Shown here one piece after another: positions 20,094 through 31,402 of a stretch of DNA of 64,000 nucleotides. Made by a program: the position numbers and the translations under genes. This stretch comes from Gentiana macrophylla (Eukaryota; Streptophyta; Magnoliopsida; Gentianales; Gentianaceae). Each line of letters opens with the position of its first letter. Positions within the stretch are counted from its first letter, which is position 1. The stretch lies in NCBI GenBank assembly GCA_026214975.1, contig CM047815.1, positions 63,061,852-63,125,851 on the forward strand. The letters run 5' to 3'. The notes under the pieces are model-generated. The model was not told the origin of the DNA and made no database searches. It was given only the letters and a program-made list of their open reading frames with translations.

Positions 20094-21485
20094 TGATGTC
20101 ACGCATGATGTCGCTTATACTAGCAAGAGTACTAGGTCAAATTTAGCATAGCAACGGCGAATCAAGGTCGTTCCCACAAAGACAATGCAACTCAATTATA
20201 AAAGAATCTACCCTAATTGAGAAGACAAATACGGTCATTGACCAACAATAACATAGAAAGAAACATGGTATTCCTTCCCATCCACACCTATCTACTAACT
20301 TGGTGTAGTTAATCCTTATGCTAACTTCCCCACTTAATTTCCCTGATTTAATCAAACGTTTTAATTCAGTTTAGCTACGGGTGCAATCTCCTAACCATAT
20401 CTACTTCCACTGTAAGGACAACAGACAACCTATATGCAACTAACCTCCTTCGTTGGTTGTATTAGTCCATAAGCAATAAGTTTTAGAGATGCTGGCTTGA
20501 GACCGAAAGCTATCGACTATGACTAGCCCGTTCCTAGGGATCCATCAAGACAATGTACTAATAAACACTTCACTAACAATCCTTCTTGTTAATTTACGAT
20601 GTACGAATATTAGATTGGCCAGACCTAAGTAATCGTTTTAATTAATCCTGTTGATCAACGTAGCTGATGCTAAATCTCTAGATTAGGGGGCCTAAAATTT
20701 GCCGCCATTAATCGGTAAAGACCACCGATTAATCGGGGGCGTCGGTTCCTATTCTGGAATCTACATTGCTTTGTTCCGATTAATTCAAGTAAATTATGGG
20801 GTTGTTAAACATTCAGATTAACTATAACACATAAATACAAGTATATCTACCATAATAAATACATAAAGGAACGTTCAAGCTTCATTTCTTCGGTTATGGA
20901 GATCTAGTTTGGTCTACTCAAGCTAGAGATGGCATAGAAGGAGGGAACCAGAAAATAAATCACCAAAGAGCTAAAGAAGACTTTATTTCATTAAATTCGA
21001 TCAATGTATAGGAAAATTTGTGAAGACATATGTTTACATTGTATTCTGACACTTTATATAGGCTTAATGGCCAACTTAAGACTCAATAAAACCCTAACCG
21101 ACCTAGTAGATGCGGCAGACTTCGGTTTATTGTCCTCCAAGGCCTCGATTAATCGGGCCTGGACCCCGATTAATCGGCCTAATTTCTCATCCCTTTTTCT
21201 GGCAGATCTCTTCTTGGACTTCCTACACTCGGCCCAATGCCTTCCTTTCGGTCCAGATCCATGCTTAGCTGCTCCGGATTTTAGTACATCCTGAAAAACA
21301 TACAAAACAAGGCAAAACAGTACCAAATCCACGAGATAATAACATAGATACAGAATCGTAAACCTGGGACCATGCTCTTAGCATTTAACACATATTCCTC
21401 TCAATAACGAGCCTATCTTTCTCCTCTTGAGCATGATTCGGGGTAAACAAATGTGCATTTAGTGGTCATATTTAGGGCATTATCA
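20094..21485 (-). repeat. Element C 5' LTR
   Basis: 1392 bp, TG..CA. TATA box at 21052-21061; palindrome pairs at 20706-20736 and 21146-21178. More diverged from the 3' LTR than element B's LTRs are from each other, so C is older or recombinant. Confidence 0.88.
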
Positions 21486-22238
21486 ACCCGTTGAGGATTT
21501 CTTAGTCGGGATAGCTGTGCATAGGGCCTGTGACCGCGGTTGTGGGGTCTAAGGCAAGTGGATCCTCTAGAAGCCCCAGGAGATTGGGTGTCGGAAGGAC
21601 GGATTTCATTATAAAAATTGCTAGTTGTGGATATAAGGTGTGTGAAAGGGGAGTCATAAGGCAGATACAATCGTATCAGCTGTATCGATGTCTAGTGATG
21701 GAACTTGATGAATTGACGGAACTTGCCTGAACTTTCTTGACTTGTAAATGAACATACATGTTTTCTTAATGCTCGTGAACTTAGATATTATATTATTCTA
21801 TTTGTCTATCATTAAAGAAAGACTTCCTCTGTTTTGCTAAAAGTTGCTCAAGATAATATTATTATTATTTATATAATGAAACACTCTCACACACGGCTCA
21901 TACCAGCGTTTTGGCTGACGGCTCATATTCTTGTCTTTTGTCTTTTGTTTTCTTTTATAAATTAACCCAGGTGATTGCTCGAGAGAGATGAACAGAGAAT
22001 GAGCTAAGACATGGACCAAGATTGTAGATTGTGTTACGCATATTATGTTAGTGAAAACTATAATATTTCATTTGTTGTAATCTTATAATTGAAATACTTA
22101 GTGAATATTTGTAAATTTAATTGTAGATTTATTGGATTATTTTGGAAATTATAGTCTAGTTATTGAAGTCGCGGCGAGAGCTTCGCAACCCCTCCTAGAA
22201 TGACCCCAGTGGACCTAAGGGTCGGGAGTAGGGTATTA
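21486..22238 (+). mobile_element. Ty3/gypsy LTR-like fragment
   Basis: The right end (22160-22238) reads like the 3' end of a gypsy LTR: GCGGCGAGAGC, CCCCAGTGGACCTAAGG, GGGTATTACA with a terminal CA. Upstream is AT-rich with CCAGGAGATTGGGTGTCGGA near 21577. Left end, partner LTR and TSD are not visible. Assignment rests on general resemblance. Confidence 0.4.
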
Positions 22239-22460
22239 CATGAACCATCAAGGAATTTGAATGGAAACAATTTCAAGAATAAGGGCAATAAGTAAATTAA
22301 GTGCACTTTTTGTGGATTTAATGGTCATACTACAGATAATTTCTACAAGAAACATAGCTATCCACCTGGATTCAAGTCTAAGAGTAGATCCAATTTGGTG
22401 GATTGGACAGATTTAGATATGTCTGTTGGTGCAGAGGATCGAGAGAATGGACAAGCTAGG
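22239..22460 (+). pseudogene. Ty1/copia gag zinc-knuckle fragment
   Basis: Plus strand, reading CTFCGFNGHTTDNFYKKH then YPPGFKSKSRSN: the copia gag zinc knuckle with the last Cys replaced by Phe. It starts abruptly at the gypsy LTR end and loses similarity after about 22460. It lies on the opposite strand to the copia pol remnant that follows, which itself lacks gag, so the two may come from one element split by an inversion. Confidence 0.7.
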
Positions 22461-22777
22461 TCTGGACTCTGTTGCAGTTGTAAACACAACAAAAATGAAA
22501 AGAAAAGAAAAAAACGCAGAAGTCTTATTATTCAAAGAATAAACAAAGAGTTGAGTTACAATACTGATGATCATAGGGTATTTATAACAATATACACCAT
22601 ATGAATCAGTTAACGGATGTTACAAGGTAGTTATAACACAACACAATGTGATAACCGTTCTAACTAAAGGTTTCAATCAAACTAGTCTGCTGACTAACTC
22701 AGCAGTCTACTGAGTCTTCAATAGTCAGCTGAATGTGCATTTAGCACTTCCTTTAGCTCATATATTGTGACACACTC
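22461..22777. other. Unassigned, possibly the 3' LTR of the copia remnant
   Basis: Position (just beyond RNase H of the minus-strand copia) and a TATTTATAAC string near 22580 would suit a short LTR, but I cannot find a second copy. 22680-22740 has several CAGTCTACTGAGT-like repeats. Confidence 0.3.
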
Positions 22778-25290
22778 TCAATCTGAGAGTGGTATATGAA
22801 TCAGCTTGCACTCAGCACTTCCTTCAGCTTTGTGAACTAGGTTGAAATATCTTAGAAATCCCAGCTTGTCCAATAGATAAGAGAAGATTGGTGCATCTAA
22901 AGCTTTGGTAAGAATGTCATCAATACGTTCTTTAGTGTTGACATGAAGTAATTTAACAAGACCATATTTAACTTTTTCCCTTACAACATGATAATCAATT
23001 TCAATGTGTTTGGTACTTTTATGAAACACAGGATTATGTGCAATGTGCATAGCACTAGAACTGTCACAGATTGTCCTGACCCTTTGGTGAATATATTGAG
23101 ATCATTCTTTGATTGGACAAACCCATGTCCTTTTAAAGATCAAGCCAGCTTACAATTCTATTGTCTGCTCGCTTGCTTCAAACCATAAAGTGGCTTGATT
23201 AATCTGCAAACTAGATTGGGCTTGTCCGTCTTAAAGCCTGAAAGGAGCTTTATGTAGACTTCTTCAAGTAGATCTCCATGTAAGAAAGTTGTATTGACAT
23301 CCATCTGATGAAGGTTCCAATTATTTGCTGCTGCTGCTGCCGATAAAGTTTTGACTGTGGTAATTTTGACAACAAGAGAGAAAGTCATTTGATAATCAAT
23401 ACCATTTGTTTGAGTATAACCTTTTGCAAATAATATGGCTTTGTATCTTTCTACAGAGCCAGAATTATACTTGAATTTATACAACCATTTGCATCCAATG
23501 GGCTTTTTTTCCAGTTGGTAAATCAACAACCTCCCATGTATGAGTAGTCTGTAAGGCTTCAATCTCCTTTTGCATAGCTTCTTTCCATTCATCATGCTTG
23601 ATTTTGGTTGTATGTCTTTGGTTCTTTAACAAAATCAATTGCATTGATATATCTGGCATACTCAGCTGAGAGTTTTTCCAGATTCATCACTGCACTAAGC
23701 AAATATGGGGTCTGATGTACTGTTGGAGCACCTCATTGAAAGAAATTTGGTGCTCTTCTTTCAAATATCCTCAACTGAACAGGTGCAGGTGCCTAACTGA
23801 CTGGAAGGTTTCTTTTATTGAAATCCTCAGTTGCAGCTGATCCTGTGCTAGACTGCTCAAGTGACTCACTCAGTTGATCATCAAAATTATCCATGATTGG
23901 TAATGGTACTGGCACATAAGAAGTGTACCTAGCTTTGCCTAATACCTGCTGAAATAGAGGAAAATAAGTTTTTTGAAATTGAGTGTTTCTAGCAACGAAG
24001 ATATCTTTGTTGGTGATATCAAATAATATGGTACCCTTGGAAGTTTTTGAATTCCTTATATAGACACAAGTCCTACATCTGGAATCAAACTTTGTTCTAT
24101 ACTGCTGAAGTGTGCAAGAGAAAACTAAGCAACCATATACTTTGAACACAGAGTAATCTGGTTTAGTTACATATAACACCTCATGAGGTGTGCTTTCCTT
24201 CGGTTGTGGTATAGGTGTCTCATAAATTAACTTCACAACATGCAAAAGATAGAAACCTCAATACTCAATAGGTAGGTTACTCTGGAATCTTAGACCCCTA
24301 GCACCATTCAACAAATGCTGACGTATTCTCTTCATAATACCCTTTTGTTCTGGTGTGCTGACACATGAGGTCTGATGGATAATTCCATGATATTCATAGA
24401 AAGCTGTGAGTTGAAACTCAACTCTATTGTCAGATCTTATCACTTTAATAATCTTGTTAAACTGAGTAGATACAAATTTAATGAAATATTTAACAAGATT
24501 AGAAGCTTCAAATTTACGTCTCATTAAAAACAACCAAGTAAATCTTGAAAAAAAAGTGCGGACAAAAGTGTGTGTGCGTGTAAAAAAATCTAGAAAAATA
24601 ATCATTAACAGTTAGAAAATATTGCTGTCCATTCATAGTATGATACCTCAGAGGGCCCCAAATATCCATATGAACAAGATAAAAAACATCATTCACATTA
24701 GTAGTACTTATTGGAAAATGATTTTTCTTTAACTTTGCCATAGGACAAACATAGCACAAATCATGTTCATAGTACTTTACATCATTGGATTTAGAACTAA
24801 TAACTTGCAATATTTTATCTGGCAGATGTCCTAATCTATAATGCCATAAAAGAGCATCATCTAGCCTATCGACAAAAGTATTATTTTGTACAAAGATTAA
24901 TAAAGAGAAATCTTGACCGATTGCTCTAGCACATATAATCCTTTCTGCAACTCAGCTGAACCAATGACTTTCTTGTTCTTGTCCTGTAAAACACACTTTT
25001 TAGAAGAAAACACAGCTGCACATTTGGAATGGTTAATCAAAGACGTCAGAGATAGCAAACTATATTTAAAATCAGGAATACAACACACACCATGTAGGAC
25101 TAACTGAAATCAACCTCACTTGTCTATATGTGTAACAGAAACATTTATGTAATCCCAATTGTATACCAGAAGAAGGATTGGGATTTCTTAATAGCTCTAA
25201 AAAACCAACAATGTGATCTGTGGCACCAGAGTCCAAGATCCATTGTACAGATTTTTTCAACCCTAAGTCACTTATTCCGGAGTTTAAATT
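22778..25290 (-). pseudogene. Ty1/copia pol remnant (PR-IN-RT-RH)
   Basis: Minus strand, heavily broken. 25260-25072: protease, WILDSGATDHIVG. 25088-24810: pre-integrase. 24810-24258: integrase core, VHMDIWGPLRYHT, VIRSDNRVEF, then STPEQKGIMKR, where the expected catalytic Glu of the NGxxER-type motif appears as Lys. 24245-23793: integrase C-terminal region (DYSVFKVYGCLVF). 23595-23158: RT N-terminal half (IGCKWLYKFKYN, YGLKQASRQ). The RT palm with YVDD is deleted, and 23050-22778 is the RNase H end (NPVFHKSTKHIEIDYH, DILTKAL). No gag on this strand and no clear LTRs. Confidence 0.9.
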
Positions 25291-25893
25291 CGCCAGCTCG
25301 ACTTTCCTACTGACTCTTACTTAGTCAGATTTTCGGGCTTTAACCCACCAAACTTTCACTTGTGAGGCTTTAATGGAAGTGTGCCTTCCCTCCCTCTCGA
25401 TTCATGCTCTTTCTCGGTTTTTGAGGCCGTGGAAGAAGCATTCTTCCTTGTTTTCCATGATGGCACCTTCTCGTGCTTGCTTCTTAGGGCCGCGAGCTCT
25501 CTGCCTTACACGCTTGGCTCTCATAGCCAGTGCACTTGGCATGCCTTTTCTACTTCGATTTTTTCCTTTAAATCTCAAAGAATCCACTATATCGTCTTTT
25601 AAACCGAAGCCTTCTCCGTGGGGGTGGGTGTATCCATATAAAAAAGATTAGGATTATCCTTCTCTGTGGGCGCATTGTAGGATTCTTATTATCTTGTTCT
25701 TGAAGTAGAATCATGATGAATTCTCGCTCAATAGCTCCTATTGCGCCTACCTCTCTCTCGCACTCCAACTAGGCTCTGCTCTCTCCGTATCATTTGCTTC
25801 TCCAGAAAGTGAGCTCACTCGGCATTCTCCGGGTCAATTTCTCAGTGGCTCTAAGATCTTAAAGGTTACTGCATCATTAATAGACCTTAGCTT
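25291..25893 (-). pseudogene. Tail of element D retropepsin and following spacer
   Basis: Minus strand. The last bases before the copia solo LTR (25893 leftward) read LRSINDAVTFKI, continuing the retropepsin frame found on the far side of that LTR. Beyond it a stop is reached and the sequence is a broken, Arg/Lys-rich spacer (KNRSRKGMPSALAMRAKRV near 25570). No RT follows; the remnant is cut at about 25300 by copia pol sequence. Confidence 0.55.
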
Positions 25894-27696
25894 TATTTTG
25901 TTAGGTGTAGTGCCCGAAAGACAATTTTGTAATTGTTTTATTTAAATAAATGACAGAATTATATATTCATTTTATTATTTGCATTTATGCTTATATTATA
26001 CACTGCTGAAAACCCTAAGTATATTGGTATGTAATCACATAACTCAGTGTATGGCATACACATGAGGATTGAGTTAGTGATGATATGCTTAAAACTAGTT
26101 AGTCCGTTGTGAATTTAATCAAAGTATGGGTCTCATGATTAATATACCAATAACGCGCCCAGAACACTTAACGGTGTGACCGTCTTATCCGGACCGTCGG
26201 TATAGGGTACCTAGTGGGGCATTTATATATGATGTCTATCATATGGGACTGGACCAATTTGATTTGAATTCTCAATATAATTCCGAGATCGAGAAATCTT
26301 ATCGAATCACAAGATGGTCATATGTGGATTAATCTCAATCATGATGTGATCACAGTCTACTGCTTGGTTCAAAGTAGGGTTTGATGTGTTAGTTAAGGAT
26401 CACTTGGATACATGTGATCTGAACACTTCTCGTTGGCTCTATTCTGGAATGAGTGAGTAGTCTGTGACTTCACAAGTATGGAATCCATTCCTTTCTGTGG
26501 GAAGTAGACAGACAGTTCCCTTATTTGTTAATCCTAGAAACTGATCGATGGGCCCAGTTCATATTATATTAGTTATGAACTAATTGATGACTAGGGGGTT
26601 AATGGTAAATAAGGATAAGATGTTTTGAGAAGGGTTTACGGAAATATCCCGAATCAAAACGAACAGTCTATGGAGGATTTATCCGTATGTAATGATTATA
26701 TCAATGGATGCTTATCGACTTAGTGATTAGAGTGTAAGTATATATCTATAATCGATAGAGTTCAGTTTCGGGTTTATGGTGGCGTAATCCCGGAATTAAT
26801 AGATTGAATAAGAATTGTTCTGTTCGATGAATAATTTTATTTGATTTATTATAGCTACTGGTTATAGGTCCATGGTCCCCGATGTGGCTCCTAACATGCA
26901 TATGTTTCTTGACGTTGGGCCTCAAATAATAATTAAGTAGTTGGACTATTTAATTGATGTGCGATTTATTATTTATTGGTATAAATAATAAAATACATGG
27001 AAAAGACATTTTTCGTGGACTTGGCCCAATAGTGTAAAAGTCGTGTGCTAGCCTTATTTGACTAGGGTTGGCGTGTTTTGTGTCTTGTTATTTATTAAGG
27101 AATTAGTTTTCTTGATAATTATAAGACATGTGATTAATTGTTTATTTGTTAAATAATTAATTAAGGAAAATATATTAGATTGATCCTTAAATATTCTAGA
27201 TTTATTCTAGATTTTTCTAGGAGTATCTTTTATGGAAAATGATTATTATAATTGATTTTGTATTAATTATTAATCCTTGGAGGACAAGGATTTTTCTCTT
27301 ATATAAAGAGAGTTCTTCTAAGCCTTTTCTCCCATCACAATACACGACATATACACACCAAAATAAGCTAGGAATTTCGGCCAAGCTTAGGGTTTTACGA
27401 GTTGGGAAAATCTTCGGGATTTTTCGGGTAGCATATCAAGGAGGCCAAGCATCAAGGATCAACATCCACCGGTTGTTGCTTGGAGATACACATCGGAAGA
27501 TCGTGGCATCTCAAATTGGATCTCGACTTCATCAATCTTTTGGATCTTACTTTTGATTGGTAATTAGATCTCACCTTCTTGTAGGTAGATCTTAAATTAT
27601 GTAGTTTAATTTTATATAATCGTGATCCACTTGTTTATTCCGTTGCGTAATCGGGCGGATCTAGATCCGTCCGGCGATATTACATCCAACATATTT
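25894..27696 (-). mobile_element. Ty1/copia solo LTR with TSD TATTT
   Basis: LTR 25899-27691 (1793 bp), starting TGTTAGGTGTAGTGCCCGAA and ending CATCCAACA, with TGTTAGG/CCAACA terminal inverted repeats. TATTT flanks it at 25894-25898 and 27692-27696. The size and the TAGTGCCCG start suit large copia LTRs (SIRE-like, inferred). Orientation is not certain because no internal sequence remains. It splits element D's retropepsin reading frame. Confidence 0.88.
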
Positions 27697-28393
27697 CACA
27701 ACTATCCATGTCCATAATGGCTCTGATGGTGGCAAAAAATGGACGTCCTAGGAACACACTGGCACTAGGATCTTCAGGACACAAGACTAGAAAATCAATA
27801 GGGAATTCGAAACCTCTCACCTTGATAGTGTAGTCTTTTAGCGTACCAAAGACCATATCCACCTAGTGATCAACAAATCACATACTTCTGTCCATAATGA
27901 CCTAGAATTTTACCTTTTGATAGAGAGAGAGAGTGGAAGGATATTGCAGCTAGATCTAGAATCACATAACCCTAATCCCATAGAATGACCATTAATCGTG
28001 ATAGGGAGCCTAAAACTACCGGGGTCACCTAACTTATCGATTACTTCAGAGTCAGGGTAGTCATCGGGCTCTGAGGGGATATAGTCGGTGTCTTCCTCAG
28101 GGTCGGACTTAGAAGAAGAAATATCATAAATAGGAATTAGAGACTTACCTCTTTTGAAGTCTTCATACTCCTTTAGGTTTTCTTTTATCGTTTTTCTGGT
28201 CTTAGCTTCATCTTCTTCCCCTCTTTTTATCTTCTTCGTATTGCTCTCTGACTCTAAAGCCTGGATATATTGAGATTGGTGGAATATTCAAAACTAAGCG
28301 TTTAGGAGGCATGGTGCTTTGTTTGGAGTCGTCTGTAGATAATCTAGCTAAATATAAATTAGAAGTGTCCGGCACGTCCTGTAAAAGAAACAA
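27692..28393 (-). pseudogene. Retropepsin gene of element D (Athila-type)
   Basis: Minus strand. 28393-28208 begins with an N-terminal segment containing MPPKRLVLNIPPIS and a charged YEEDKKRGRR. In other frames follow an acidic linker (SDPEEDTDYIPSEPDD, near 28110-28060) and the protease: GLCDSRSSCNILPLSL (near 27960), where the family's usual Asp-Leu/Ser-Gly triplet has become Asp-Ser-Arg, then VRGFEFPIDFLVLCPEDPS and VFLGRPFFATIRAIM (27862-27692). Frameshifts and the altered active site make it inactive. Order and linker match element B's protease gene. The last codons continue across the solo LTR at 25893. Confidence 0.78.
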
Positions 28394-28664
28394 AAGAAAA
28401 CAAAAACACGGTTAGCAAACTTCCACTTCAGTTGGGTTCAGACCCAACTGCTGCGGACCTACTCACTAAAACTAATAGGGATTAACATAGAAAAATGGGG
28501 AACGATCAGAATTGAGTTTCAAGGTTCTCATTTTTGTGATATGACTCTCTTAATTGAGAGGTATATTCTCTCTCTTCAGGTCGTAAAACAATACAGGATG
28601 CGGTAGAAACGACTCAAGAGTTTTTAATAAAAATTAACAAATCCATTATCAATATTGGCCATTG
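28394..28664 (-). other. Leader of element D
   Basis: Between primer site and first gene. It contains a perfect inverted repeat, CAGTTGGGT / ACCCAACTG, at 28429-28450 with a 4-base loop. This leader position corresponds to palindrome site D of element B. Confidence 0.6.
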
Positions 28665-28682
28665 TCCCCGGCAACGGTGCCA
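28665..28682 (-). promoter_or_regulatory. Element D primer-binding site (tRNA-Asp)
   Basis: Minus strand TGGCACCGTTGCCGGGGA, one mismatch to the tRNA-Asp complement, six bases from the LTR. Confidence 0.88.
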
Positions 28683-30215
28683 AAAACTTGATCCGCGTGC
28701 TACTCACGAATTACTAGCAAGAGTACTAAGTCAATCGCAGCATAGCTAGGGCAAATCAAGGCCAATCCCACAGAGACAATGTAACACCGACAGTGAATGC
28801 GTTAACGTAATTAAGAACACATAATGGTCTTTAACCAACATAAAGACAGAAAGTAAAATCGGTATTTCCCTTCCTCGCCGATCTCCTAACTTGGTGTAAT
28901 TAATCATTATGTTTACTCTCCCCGTATTTCCCCGATTCAACCAGAACGTATGTTTTAATTCAGTTTTAGATATGGGTGCAATCTCATAACCTTATTTACT
29001 TCTATGACGGACAGTAAACGTCTATGTGCAGTTAACCTCCTTCGTTGGTTGTATTAACTCATATGCAATAAATTTTAGAAAGTGCAGACTCAAGACCGAG
29101 AACCTCCCTAAGCAGCTATCGTGGACTGACTAGCACCTTCCTATCGATTGATCCAGACAATGTCATAACTAACACTTCCTTGTAAGTCTTTCGTGTTAAT
29201 TCACGAATACAATAAGCAGATTGGCCAGATCTAACCTACTATGAATTACACATGTCGATCAACGTAGATGATGTTGTATCTCCAGATTTAGGGTGACCTA
29301 AGGGTGCCTCACAATTGCAATATAGACCGTTGCGGTTGGGAGTGCGCGGATCTACTACTGAATATCATAGTTCTGTTCTGATTAATTTTGGTAAATTACG
29401 GTTCGTTTAAACATGCAGATTAATTACATCGTGTAAATCTAAGCTGATCAACCATAATCAAAATATAAAGGAACGTACAAAGCTTCATACATTTATATAT
29501 GGCTGATCTAGATTGATCGAGTCAAGCTAGTCGACGGCTTGGAGGAGAAAACCAAGAGAGAAACTAAAGACAATAACTAGGAAACCTTACTTCATATGAA
29601 CTCAATGTTGTTCAATTATTGTTCAGGTTACAATGTCTGCTATAGCCTTTATATAGAAGCTGTAAATTGACTTAATTAACTAAACCCTATCCGACTCAAT
29701 GCAAACATGACATCTTCTATTTTCGTGTCCCACAAGGCTCGCTATTACGAGTGGACCTCCGCAGTTGTGGGCCTAACTTCATCCTTTTTCACCTTAGAAG
29801 ACTTTTTCGTGGACTTCCTTGTCTTGGCCCAATGACTTTTAATTGCTCGGATTCATCTTCTCATCTACAGAATATGGTACACCTCAAAATCACGGAAAAC
29901 AAGGCATATGATTACATTAAAATTAGTACTATAAACTATACGTTTATTTACCCCGAATTATGCTCAATTGATAAGTGATAGTTGGATTATTGTGTGAAAT
30001 ACATGTCAATTGCCTAGTATCAATTCCTTGGTCGTTAATTATGTATCTATACATTTTATCCCGTAAATACATTATCATGTGTCTCGCTTATGCTTTTCCG
30101 ATATATCGATTTGAAGTCAAATAAAGAGTGGATCCGAGTCAGAAGATGTCACTGGGCCAAAGTCAATAAAGTCCGTGGATAGTCTGTTGGACCTGAAAGG
30201 AAGGCAATCGGGCCT

Positions 30216-30246
30216 GCAATTGCGGAAACCCTAGCTGCCGTTGCGG
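30216..30246 (+). promoter_or_regulatory. Palindrome pair, site B of the inverted solo LTR
   Basis: GCAATTGCGG (from 30216) and GCCGTTGCGGC (from 30237), 21 bp apart, about 85-115 bp upstream of the TATA-like box. Confidence 0.7.
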
Positions 30247-30654
30247 CACCTTGAAGGACACAAAACTGAAGCTGCCGTAATTTACATTAAGTCTGCTAGA
30301 TTTAGGTTAACTAGGTCAGTTTACAGCTCTATAAAAGGTTGTGCCAGTCTATTGTATCATATACTCAAATTCATATTACAACTATCATATACTTTGATGA
30401 AATAAAGAGTTCTTGCTTTTATTTTGAGTTCGTTGCTTCGTTATCTTCTCCAATCCTTCAACTAGCTTGAGTTGATCAAGCTAGATCCGCCATTGTTAAA
30501 GGTTTGAAGCTTTGAACGTTCCTTTATGTCTTTATCATGCTAGATTAGTTAGATTAACGCGATGTAATTAATCTGTATGTCTAAATGAACTGTAATTAAT
30601 TAGAATTAATTAGAACAAAACAATGATATTCTAGAAGTAGGAACCACTTCTCCC

Positions 30655-30684
30655 ACAATTGCGGCGGTCTTTACCGCAATTGTG
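30655..30684 (+). promoter_or_regulatory. Palindrome pair, site A of the inverted solo LTR
   Basis: ACAATTGCGG (30655-30664) and CCGCAATTGTG (30674-30684), CAATTG cores 21 bp apart. The spacer GGTCTTTA is the complement of the TAAAGACC found between element C's unrelated palindromes. Confidence 0.78.
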
Positions 30685-31402
30685 AGGCAACTTTTAGGTC
30701 ACCCTAAGTATGGAGATTCGGCGTTAGCTACTTTGATCGACATGTTTAATTCACAGTAGGTTAGATCTGGCCAATCTGCTTATTGTACATCATAAATTAA
30801 CATGAAGGATGATAAAGTGAAGTGTTAGTTTGGAAATAGTCTGGATCAATGTCTAGGAACGTGCTAGTCAATCCACGATAGATGCTTAGGGAGGTTCTCG
30901 GGCTTGAGCCGGCACTTTCTAAAACTTATAGCGTGTGAGTTAATACAACCAATGAAAGAGGTTAACTGCACATAGACGTCTACTGTCCTTTCATTGGAAG
31001 TAGATAAGGTTAGGAGATTGCACTCATAGCTAAACTGAATTAGAAACACGCGTTCTGGTTGAATCGAGGAATTACGGAGAAACGTAGACATAATGATTAA
31101 TTACACCAAGTTAGGAAATTGGTGAGGAGGGATATACCAATTACTTTTTTGTCTTTATGTTGGTCTAGGTACCGTTATTTGTCTTCTTCGTTAGATTTGT
31201 GAACTATTTTCTGTGTTGAATCGTCTCTGTGGGATCGACCTTGACTCGCCCTTACTATACTACGATTGACCTAGTACTCTTGCTAGTATTTTGTGAGTAG
31301 AGTGACTTACACGCGACCAGCAGAATAGTACCATATATGAGGGATAAACATGTAAATGCATAATTAACAACCGAGGAACAAGAACTAAGCAATCGACACG
31401 TA

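Larger units (their letters stand above)
16223..21485 (-). mobile_element. Element C: Athila-type non-autonomous LTR element
   Basis: 5.26 kb on the minus strand: two LTRs of 1406 and 1392 bp, a tRNA-Asp primer site with one mismatch, a polypurine tract, and a 2.47-kb interior with a single broken gene for the putative plant transposon protein domain. No protease, RT or integrase. The 5-bp sequences outside the LTRs (GCCCA left, ACCCG right) do not match, so either the ends were rearranged or the two LTRs come from different insertions. Confidence 0.85.
29904..31327 (+). mobile_element. Athila-type solo LTR inserted in inverted orientation in the element D LTR
   Basis: Plus strand LTR 29909-31322 (1414 bp), homologous along its length to the LTR it interrupts but in opposite orientation. 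Flanks GCATA (29904-29908) and GAATA (31323-31327) are a 4/5-matching TSD. TATA-like TCTATAAAAGG at 30328-30338. Because donor and target are relatives in opposite orientation, the region forms long inverted repeats. Confidence 0.82.
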
